A stretch of 11,729 nucleotides of DNA, from the NCBI GenBank assembly GCA_001430745.1, contig KQ481962.1:520099-531827 (forward strand). Direction: 5' to 3'. The DNA is from Auxenochlorella pyrenoidosa (lineage: Eukaryota; Chlorophyta; Trebouxiophyceae; Chlorellales; Chlorellaceae). Below are positions 1-7,509 of the stretch, piece by piece (the stretch's first letter is position 1; each line of letters starts with the position of its first letter). Position numbers and translations under genes: made by a program. The notes under the pieces were generated by a model that was not told the origin of the DNA, did no database searches, and was given only the letters and a program-made list of their open reading frames with translations.

Positions 1-206
1 CGGGCAGCAGTGACGTGAGTTCTGAGCGGCATCAAGTGGAGGCGCCGCATGTCTCAGAGCAGCAGTGCAGCAGCTTCCTGGGGTTGTCCATCCACTAGCA
101 GCACACCAGCAACTCACTGCCGTGCAACACAATTGCAAACCAACTGTCGGGCCAGCAAGCTCTCTCCACAGCTGTGTTGCCAGCGCTGCTTTTGAGGTAG
201 CACCCG

Positions 207-221
207 CCCCCCCCCCCCCCC
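207..221. repeat. Homopolymer run of 15 C (G on the minus strand)
   Basis: An uninterrupted run of 15 C lies in the KRI1 intron that leaves the window, 14 bases past its donor on the minus strand, where it is a G run. Its length is likely variable or prone to sequencing error. Confidence 0.8.
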
Positions 222-234
222 TTCCCAGCCTCAC

Positions 235-2994
235 TTCTCCTCGATCTCCGCCTTCTTGAGGTTCTTCAGGCGCCGCACCTCGGCGCGCCGCTGCTCCTCC
301 TCAGCCGCCAGCCGCTCCGCCTTCTCCTGGCGCTTGCGCTTGCGCCTGTCGTCCTCCTTGCGCACCGTGCCCTCCACCTGCAGGGAGGGGCGGGGGGGGG
401 GGCAGAGGGTGATGAAGTTGAGGCCAGCCCCGGGATGCAACAGGGCAGTCCACAGTGCAGAGACAGGGCACACTGCAGGGCCTCCTGCACAACGGCAGCC
501 TGGCTGCGAGCCGCAGGTCTGGAGCCATTGCCTACCCAGGACAACCCAGGGGGTGACAGAAAGGCAAGACCAAGAAGCTCGGCTCACGTTACGTGGATAG
601 GTGATGATGGCAGCAGCACCCGGCTCCTCAAAGCGGAAGTTGTAGGCATGCTCAAACTGCTCTGCAGCAGCGGCAGGGGCAGGGCAGGGAACCCTCGCAC
701 ACCAGCCTGCAACGCCCTATGGGTGCGGCTGCTCACGGCCTGCTGCTGTGTGCTGCCCACGCCGTGCCCGCACCTCGCACTCCTCTACGGCGCTGCCGGC
801 ACGGCTTGCCATCTGTGCATGCACAGCACGGCAGCAGTTGCGCTGCACGGACAGCAAGGCCCCCTCCCACCCGCCCGCCCGCCCGCCCTCCCCCACGCGC
901 CTGCCCTCTCCAGCTCCTCCTCATCCTCGTCCACAATCTCATCGTGCGCATGCGGGTCGTCGCCATCCTGGTCATCAAAGAGCTCGTCGCCCTCGTCCAC
1001 CCACCCCTGTGCAGCGGGCAGGGCGGGGCGGAGCAACGAGTGCCGAGCTGAGCTGAGCTGGGGGCCGGCCCAGCGAGCGGCTACAGCGCGCTCACAGTGC
1101 CCGGGCAGGCACTATGGACGCGCGCCGCTGCACAGGCGGCCGCCGCCGATGGCACGCGCGCCGAACAGTGAAGAGCATGGTAGATTTTATCCGAAGCTCC
1201 AGCAACGTGCAGCCCAGACGTGTGGAGGCACCCGGGCGCCCAGATCGGCGCAGCGACTTGGACGGGGCCACCTGCTCCGCGCCGCCCGCCCCCCCCCACG
1301 CCGCAGCGCGGCCTGCCCGATCACCTTGTTGAGGATGTAGCGCTTGAGGAAGCGGTCCTCCTTGCTCAGCTCCTCGTCCCGCCCAAAGTAGCCGTCCAGC
1401 AGCTGCTGCACGCGCGCCTCCGTGTCCGCAGCGCCGCCGCCTCCGCCGCCGCCCGGCGCCGCGGCCCTGGCGCCCTCCCCCGCCGCCTGGTCCGCCGCCT
1501 TGCCGGCCTTGCCGGCCCGCTGCTTGAGCACGCCCGCACCAAACGCGCCATCGCCGCCGCCTCCCTCCCCGCCCTCGGCCTCCTCAAAGGCCGACAGGAA
1601 GGCCCGCTTCAGATCCTCCTGCTCCTCAGCGTATGTCTGGGGCGGCGCCCTGCCGGACGGCCCCTCCTCGTCTGCGGGGCCAGGAGCGGTGGGCGGCGGC
1701 GGCAGGCAGGTGCGGCAGGTGGGCACGCAGCCGGGCTGCAGCCCCAGCTGTCGAACACAAGCACGCGGCCGCCCAGCTGGGGCCTAGGCGTCACTTCCCG
1801 GACCCGTGCACAGTGCTGGGGCTCACCCTCGATTGCAGCCCCTCAGGACCTGCTTCCTGCGCCCCCGTGCTGCCCGGCCCCCCACCCACCCGAGTCGGTG
1901 CCGCCCTCCTGAAGGGCCTGCTGGTACACAATGTCTTTCAGGTACATTGGCCGCTCCTTCTTCTTGCCTGCAGCACCCGAGGGCAGGGCGGGGGAGCAGC
2001 AGTTGGCTGCTGGGTGCTGGGCACTTAATGCACTGTGGGCAGGCGACTTTTCGGAGGAAAGACGCAGCGCAGGCCAGCCGCCGCGGCGGGCGATGCATCG
2101 CAGGCAGCAGGCAGCAGGCAAACTGCCGGCGCGCCCGGCGCACAAAGGCAGAGAGCCACTGCACCTGCGGCGCTGCACCCGCCATCCCCTGCCCCTGGCG
2201 TCCCTCGCCAGCGGACGCACCCGCGCCGCCCCCCTGGTCCTCCTCGCCCTCGTCCTCGCTGCTGCTGCTGTAAAACTTTGCCTCGGGCTGGTAGATGGAG
2301 GCGTCCTTGGCTCGGATCTTGAGCAGCGTCTCGAAGATCTGGGCCTGGGTCTTGTGGCTGATCAGGGCCTCCGGGTCCTCCTCATCCTCCTCCTCAGAAG
2401 AGGACGACTCCTCGCCCTCGGCCTCGGCCGACGCCGACGAGGCTGCCGCCTTCTGCTGCTGCCGGGCCGCCTGCGCTCCAAGCTTCTGCAAGGGAGGAAG
2501 CATGGAGCGCGCACAGCTCAGGGGCGCCTGCAACACAGGCATTTGCAAGTACACGCTGGCAGGCAGCAGGGCGGCAGGCGGCCCCGCCGGCAAGCAGAGC
2601 CGATGTCCGAGAGATTTTCGCAGCACCAGCGCTTGTTTGCAAAGCGGACACACCCGCGCTAGCTTGGCGGCCTGCTCAGGGTACTTCTCCTGCAGGCGGT
2701 GCAGCTCCTCGCGCTTCTTGTTGTGCTGCAGGCAGGATGAGGAGGCGTGGCAGCAAGGCAGGGTCAGGCAGCGGCGGCTGGCGGCGGCGGCGGGAGCTGC
2801 GGCGCCGGCTCAGCAATTTCGAGCACATGCAACATGATTTTTGCTCTCTGAAGAGACAGTCCTGGACTCAGCGGCTTAGTTTGGGCCGAAACACTCGCCT
2901 CAAAGCGCTTTGCATACTCCTCGTTGACGTGCAGCTCGGCAGGCTGCTCGTGCGGAAGCAGTTCCTCATCATCAAACAGGGGCTTTGGCCCCAT
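235..2994 (-). CDS. KRI1: KRI1 homologue, ribosome biogenesis factor (8 exons, 3' partial)
   Basis: Exons read on the minus strand: 2994-2899, 2725-2654, 2485-2221, 1967-1890, 1671-1325, 1006-901, 661-588 and 377-235. All phases agree and give 393 residues plus 2 nt before the left edge. Family hallmarks in order: start MGPKPLFDD; LHVNEEYAKRFEHNKKREEL (residues 21-40); a Ser/Glu acidic tract then LLKIRAKDASIY; RPMYLKDIVYQQ; QTYAEEQEDLKRAFL; LLDGYFGRDEELSKEDRFLK ending YILNK; GWVDEGDELFDD; EQFEHAYNFRFEEPGA (322-337); and a basic KEDDRRKRKR to LKNLKKAEIEE segment (353-393). This is the Kri1 order. Kri1 is an essential nucleolar protein in yeast that acts with Krr1 in 40S subunit assembly. Exon 8 ends GAGAA|GTGAGG; reading on would stop at once after EIEEK, but the family continues into a C-terminal domain, so I infer an intron leaving the window. 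The start was chosen because the family motif begins directly there. Introns 1 and 6 use GC donors. Confidence 0.9.
662..900 (-). other. KRI1 intron 6, GC-AG type
   Basis: The donor on the minus strand is GGCAG|GCGCGT and the acceptor is CTGCAG|AGCAG. The phase-1 join gives ELERAEQFEHAYNFRFEE, which aligns without gaps to the Kri1 consensus before YNFRFEEP. The best in-frame GT alternative lies further downstream and would add about ten Gly/Arg/Trp residues. Confidence 0.62.
2726..2898 (-). other. KRI1 intron 1, GC-AG type
   Basis: The donor on the minus strand is GAG|GCGAGT and the acceptor is TGCAG|CAC. Joining here gives RFE-HNKKREEL, the spacing found across Kri1 proteins. The next in-frame GT donor, six bases on, would insert Ala-Ser into this conserved block. 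The choice of the GC donor is an inference from family alignment. Confidence 0.7.
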
Positions 2995-3312
2995 CGTGCG
3001 GAAGCTGCAAATGCGAGCTGCACTGCTTCGGAAGAGGAGTGCGGCGCTGCTACGGCTCCCTTCGCGTTGCGAATTATATGTGGCAGATCGTTCGGAGATG
3101 TTTGCGGCGGTCGACGGGGCCTCAAAGCGCTCTGTGGCAGTATGCATTGCCTGTGCCGAGCTGGCATCTCCAGAAGAGGCGCTTCCCCCTTGCCTTTGAT
3201 CCTGACAGTGCTCGCAGTTTGATTTATTGTTACTGGGCTCTTTCACGGATCGCAGGATCACCTCTGCAGCAGGCTGCCGCTCTCCAGTCGCTCTCGCAAC
3301 GGCCTGTTAGCT
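2995..3312. promoter_or_regulatory. Divergent intergenic region between KRI1 and IWR1
   Basis: These 318 bp separate the two inferred start codons, which face away from each other, so both promoters and both 5' leaders must lie here or reach into the first introns. The stretch is less GC-rich than its surroundings, with an AT-rich patch (GATTTATTGTTA near 3220). I see no clear TATA box in either direction. No conserved protein is readable in any frame. Confidence 0.55.
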
Positions 3313-5299
3313 ATGGCGGCTGTTCAAGCGCCTAAGCGGCGCCTGAAGCTGGTGCGAGTGAAGCGCAAGCGCGACTCCGAGGCTCCAGAGGACCTTGGTG
3401 AGCGCCGCCGCCACCTCCGCCAGTTCTGCCACCCCAGCTCTGTTGTCCTTCCGGTCCGCCCTGGTTGCTGTGCTTCATCCTCTGTCCCTGATCAAGTTGC
3501 TGCATCAAATACCCTTACAGTGGTGGAGGGCCTGGAGGCACCAGGCAAGCGCGCGCACACGTCACTAAGCAGCACGCTGGCGGAGCTCAGCCTGGGTGGC
3601 CAGGCAGCAGCAGCCGAGGGTGCTGCACAGGCGCCAATCGGCGACGGTGCGGACGCCACGGCCGCGGCACCGGCGGTACGGCGCCAGCGCTTTCGGCGCC
3701 TCTCCACGCTGAGCGCGGCGCAGCTTCGCAGCATCGATGGCGACCAGCTCGCCTCCCTGCTGGCGGCGCAGCAAGAGGTGGCGGCAGCACGGCGTGCGGG
3801 GGTCAAGAGCAGCGCCGGCGGCGGCGCGGGAGCAGCCGCTGCCGCTGCGGGGCGTGCCGCGCAGCAGCTGCAGGCGGGGCAGGCGGCGCGGTACGAACAG
3901 GTGCAGCGGCGCCGCGGCTTGGCGGGACCTGCCGCTGCCGGTGGTGCATCTGTTGCAGGCGCCGAGGCTGACCCCCTGCAGCAGCTGGCCAGCGTTTACG
4001 ACCTCGTGCGGCGCGACGGCAGCGAGCAGGGCGCACCAGCAGCCGCGGCGGCAGCAGGGCCGGGTGCGGCGGCGGCTGGCCAGCAGCAGGCGCAGCGGCG
4101 GCCCTCGCGTGCTGAGCAGGCGGCGGCGCAGTACGACGAGGGCACCCTGCTCTGCAACTACATGCCCATGATCCGAGAGTACCTGGCCTCCCAGGGCCGC
4201 CCGCTGCCTGCAGAGGGGGAGGGGCCGGCGGCAGCCAGCGGCGGACAGGCAGGCAGCGGGGACGACAGCCAGCAGGGCAGCGACGTCACCGCCGGCGCGG
4301 CCCAGCAGGCCCCACCCAGCGGCAGCCAGGGCGCTGGCCCTGCTGGTCAGGACAGCGAGGGCGACGAGTATGTGTACGATATCTATGCCGCGCTGTCAGA
4401 GGACGAGGGCGGCGAGGGCCGCGAGGCCGAGGAGCAGTGGTGGGAGCTGCACGCCAGCGGCGCCGCGCCGGTGGTGCAGGTGCGGGTGGGCTGGGCGCTG
4501 GGCGCAGGCGCAGCGGCAGCCCTGCAATCAGGCAGCTCAGTGCGCCAGGCGGGCTGGCCTTGGGCCTGCTCTCAGGCTCTTTGAGCGCCTGCTGTGCGCG
4601 AATGGGAAGCGGAAGCGTGTGCAGCACCTTTGGCCTCAGCTGCTTCCTTGCAACTGCTGTGCGCCCCTGCCCAGCTGGATTACCGGGCGGTGGCTGGCTG
4701 GCGCCTGTGCAGTGTACGCTCTGATGCCCCACAGAGCCGCCCCCTCTGATGCCTGCACCCGACAGATCATCGACGACGACACCTGGCTTGTCATCGAGCA
4801 GCCGGATGCAGAGGGCAGCAATTCCGACAGCGAGGACTCCAACGCCGAGGGCTTCTACGCCCACGACTACCCTGGTGCGCCTCTTGTCAGAAGAGTGTGG
4901 CAGGGTTTGTGTGTGGGAGGACTGCGGGGCTGTGGGGGCTGCCAGCTGGAGAGAGCTGAGGACGCAGGATGTGAGCAGCAGCCAGCAAGCAGCTGATGCG
5001 CTGCATGCGCTGCTTGCCCTCTTATGCCGGCCGTCCTGCCTCCATACACCTTCTGGTGCGCTGGCCCGGTTTGCCGACGCCTCGGGCTCCCTCCGCCTCT
5101 GAAGCAGTCCTGTCCATCTCCGCCCTGCTGGCACGCAGACGAGTCGTCATCCGCCTACGACAGCTCCGTTGAGGGCGATGACGATGGCTATGACCCAGAG
5201 GGAGACACCTTCCACCGCACCGGCGCTGTGGGCCGGCAGCAGCGGCAGCGGGGCGGGTGGGACGAGCAGAGCTACGGCAGCGACGCCAGCTGGGAGTAG
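3313..5299 (+). CDS. IWR1: IWR1 / DMS4-RDM4-like RNA polymerase II nuclear import adaptor
   Basis: Exons are 3313-3397, 3521-4479, 4766-4874 and 5139-5299, with consistent phases 1, 0, 1, giving 437 residues and a TAG stop. The N-terminus is basic (KRRLKLVRVKRKR) and splices to EDLVVEGL, as in the family. Plant-type blocks follow: ARYEQVQRRR (residues 151-160), VYDLVRR (187-193) and LLCNYMPMIREYL (238-250). The C-terminal Iwr1 signature is present: DEYVYDIY (about 310-317), DDDTWLVIE (351-359), EDSNAEGFYAHDYPDE (371-386), then an acidic tail with YDP. In yeast, Iwr1 binds assembled Pol II and carries it into the nucleus through its import signal; the Arabidopsis homologue DMS4/RDM4 also affects RNA-directed DNA methylation. 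The middle of exon 2 is Ala/Gln/Gly low complexity and makes the protein longer than typical. The start is the first ATG before the conserved basic block. The gene lies head to head with KRI1. Confidence 0.93.
3398..3520 (+). other. IWR1 intron 1, 123 nt, frame-neutral and stop-free
   Basis: The donor is CTTG|GTGAGC and the acceptor is CCTTACAG|TGG. Its length is a multiple of three and it holds no in-frame stop, so exons 1 and 2 form one continuous open frame. Splicing is favoured because it joins PEDL to VVEGL as in relatives. The intron is pyrimidine-rich near its 3' end. Confidence 0.75.
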
Positions 5300-5747
5300 G
5301 GGAGGTTGGCAGCTGTGCCTGAACAGCAATTGAAATTGATCGAGGCTGCCCTGTGCGCGCTGCAACCCACCCCTGTACAACCAGCCACATGCAACTTTGC
5401 CGGCACAACTCTGGCCGCCTCGGACTGTTGTGCCTGCTGGTCTGGTGTGTCAGGACAACTAGAGGACTCCGAGCCGCCACCAGAGCCAGTTCTTATTGTT
5501 GCACCGACATTGCAATTTCAGCATCTGCGGTGCTGAAAGCTTGCAGCGCTCTTGTGGGACATCAAGTCGGCTCCTTGGAAGCCTGGCTAGCGCCAATGCA
5601 GGCGCTGCCGGAACTGGATAGTGGGAGAGCTGGGCTGCAGTATATTACCGGCCCTCTACCACGCCAGTAATTAGCAGACAGTAATACCTGCTGACGAATG
5701 CGAGAGCTTTTCCCGGGAACAGCTGCCCCAGCAGGTGCACATACATC
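5300..5747 (+). other. IWR1 3' untranslated region, no gene seen
   Basis: No frame here shows a recognisable protein, and no tRNA-like or other structured RNA was noticed. It is taken to be 3' untranslated sequence of the IWR1 transcript; the nearest plus-strand TGTAA lies further on at 5809. The stretch is less GC-rich than the upstream coding exons. Confidence 0.5.
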
Positions 5748-5808
5748 ATGGATACCAGGCAGAAGGCCAGCCTCAGCACGAGCGGGGCTTCACCTGATGT
5801 GCAAACTG

Positions 5809-5813
5809 TGTAA
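5809..5813 (+). terminator. Possible TGTAA polyadenylation signal for IWR1
   Basis: TGTAA is the established polyadenylation pentamer of many chlorophyte algae, and this is the first plus-strand copy after the IWR1 stop, about 510 nt away. That distance is long, and the same bases also form a good splice donor (GTAAGT at 5810), so the assignment is weak. Confidence 0.3.
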
Positions 5814-5858
5814 GTACGCCTTCCATGAACATCTCATGCTTATTACCCATCCTCCAGG

Positions 5859-6432
5859 CGCCAGCCTGGGACCTGATGGCCTCATGAATGGCGCAGTGCT
5901 GCACATTGCGGTCGCGCTGTGGCCGCCACAGCGTGCTGGTGATTGAATTGCATGGCGATCCTCCCGGAACCAAACCATCCATGTTTCGGTCCGTACTTGC
6001 ACCGAACGACTCGTCGAGAGCCTGCGCCGGCGTGTAGAGCCGGACGTGCTGGCATGTCCTTCGCCCAGCCCCTCCTGACTGGAGGGTGCCAGGCATCGCT
6101 CCAGCAGGCTTCTCGGCCCCTCCGACTTGCAGCGTCGAGGCCTGCGACCTGGCTGCACGTGGCCAGGGCTGCGGCGCGGGGTGGCGGCCACGGCGACCCT
6201 CCTGGCAACGGCAACCCGCCTCCTCCCAGCGCCCTGTCGGTGGGTACTGTGATGGCTGATGACCTGTACATACCTGTATGACCTGTATATCCAGCCCTGA
6301 GAGCTGACATCACACGCAGTGGTAGGCCTGTGTGCGCTGCTGCGCTTGCGTCAGATTGCTACCTTTTTCTGCCCTGCCCAGCCCCTGACCTGCTGCCACA
6401 TCCCGGCCCTCGCTGCTGCAGCGGGTTCAGAC
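5859..6432. other. Intergenic stretch, no supported gene
   Basis: Open frames occur on both strands (for example plus 5943-6281 and minus 5882-6313), but they overlap one another, are Ala/Arg/Pro-rich and show no family I recognise. The part from about 6262 to 6290 is locally AT-rich with three ACCTGTA copies. The stretch may hold the 5' leader of the candidate gene that follows. Confidence 0.4.
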
Positions 6433-6862
6433 ATGGAGGCCATGGACGAAAGCGCCACTGCAAGCTCCAGCAGGCCAGCGCCCCAGCAGGCCAGCGCCCC
6501 AGCAGGGATCCAGCTGGCAGCAGGCAAAGCCGGCGCACGCGACTCCCCATACGTTTTCTTCAGAGAGGCTCATCGAGATAGCTCAGCAAGCTCAGAACAG
6601 CAGTGATCTGACCGAGGGGATGATAGAGGAGGCCAAGGAGGTATGCCCCAGCTGGATCGATGCGGAGCAGGAACAGCTGGATGAAATGACATGGCTGATT
6701 GCAGAGGGCAGGCGGCTGGCTGAGGAGATCCGGCGGCGGGCGCACACTCCCAGCCAGATCCCCAGGGAAACAATCGTCCGGACAGTCGCGGTCATTCAGG
6801 TGTGCATGGCTTGGAGCAAGGCTGCCAATGAGCAGATTAAGCAGAAATTGCAGCTGGAGTGA
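6433..6862 (+). CDS. Unrecognised small helical protein (gene model uncertain)
   Basis: The best-supported part is the frame from about 6566 to the TGA at 6860-6862. It reads RLIEIAQQAQNSSDLTEG, then a charged helical stretch with DAEQEQLDEMTWLIAEGRRL and, after a Pro-containing linker (TPSQIP), a second helix ending ANEQIKQKLQLE. Glu/Gln/Leu/Ala spacing suggests an all-helical or coiled-coil protein of roughly 100 residues. A good acceptor (TTTTCTTCAG) ends at 6563, so an upstream exon is likely. A candidate is the frame starting ATGGAGGCCATG at 6433, but the only junction that keeps phase is a GC donor at 6524, making an implausible 40-nt intron. The internal ATG at 6620 could instead be the start. 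The stop overlaps GTGAGAG, so a further exon after 6860 is possible. I do not recognise the family and propose no function. Confidence 0.38.
6467..6506 (+). repeat. 16-bp tandem repeat, about 2.5 copies
   Basis: The unit CCAGCAGGCCAGCGCC occurs at 6467-6482 and 6483-6498, followed by a partial copy. Because 16 is not a multiple of three, a change in copy number would shift any reading frame through it; the frame from 6433 reads Gln/Ala/Ser/Pro here. Confidence 0.85.
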
Positions 6863-7509
6863 GAGCAGCTGTGCAGTAGCGCAGCTGGCACAGCCCCACC
6901 CAGCCCGCCGGCCACCAGTGCCTCCCGCCCTGGGATGAAGGCCGCTGATGCAGCAGTCAGCCTGAGGAAGGTGCGCCGCTACATGCTGCGGCGGGGGGCC
7001 TTGCAAGGCACAGCAACTCCGCGATGCCCAAGCCGTCCTGCACAGCGCACGCATTCCCTGCCTGCTATGCTGTTGTTTGCCGCGCTGCATGCCCGCCTGT
7101 CGTACACTCCTGCACCCTGCGCATTCATGTGGTGCTTGCCTACCTGCCGCTTCTGTGTCTCAGCAGTTGGTTTAGTTCTGCAGCGAGCAAAAGCCTTGAT
7201 CCTTCTCCACTGGTTATTCCCGGCACTTGCATTCCCTGCCTGCACGTGCAGCCCATCCTTGCCTGCTTCCTGGGCTGGCTGACATTGCGACTTGCCTACT
7301 TGCATACCCGGCACACCCGGATCACTGAGCACAGACACCGAGTGGGGAGGAAGGCTTCCATCTGTTCTTCTGTGTCAGTGTGTGTTCACAAGTGCTGAAT
7401 AAATCATGGTGCGACAGTGGGCAAAGGATTACACAAGCAGTTGGGGAGGAACGAGGCGCGCCGGGTCTGCTGCCCTATGCCGGCGCGCTGCCGTTGCACG
7501 CAGCGGCCG
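6863..7509. other. 3' region between the candidate gene and the sialidase-like gene
   Basis: No supported coding sequence. The plus-strand open frame 7024-7398 is Cys/Pro/Leu-rich and resembles no family. The stretch is pyrimidine-rich in its second half. It holds an AATAAA at 7398-7403 on the plus strand and a TGTAA on the minus strand at 7433-7429, so it probably contains the 3' ends of two converging transcripts. Confidence 0.45.
7429..7433 (-). terminator. TGTAA polyadenylation signal of the sialidase-like gene
   Basis: TGTAA on the minus strand lies about 77 nt beyond the TGA stop of the sialidase-like gene. Sequence and distance fit the usual chlorophyte polyadenylation signal. Confidence 0.6.

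Noticed and set aside
1..234. Last KRI1 exon within the left edge
   Set aside because: Only a weak acceptor (CCCCAG near position 84) keeps phase, and it reads a Cys-rich peptide that soon stops and lacks the Kri1 C-terminal pattern.
435..1340. 301-codon open frame on the plus strand
   Set aside because: It lies antisense to KRI1 exons 5-7 and their introns and is Ala/Pro/Arg/Ser-rich; a shadow of high GC content.
3737..4171. Arg/Ser-rich open frame on the plus strand overlapping IWR1 exon 2
   Set aside because: A frame-shifted shadow of the Ala/Gln-rich exon; composition only.
5791..5850. CKLCKYAFHEHLMLITH as a zinc finger
   Set aside because: The Cys pair and one His fit C2H2 spacing, but the second His is absent and the frame crosses a likely splice donor.
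6249..6308. C/D-box snoRNA (TGATGA then CTGA)
   Set aside because: The boxes are only about 35-45 nt apart, with no closing stem and no D'/C' pair visible.
5882..6313. Minus-strand open frames of 107-143 codons
   Set aside because: Several overlapping frames are open on both strands, with no recognisable motif or splice logic.
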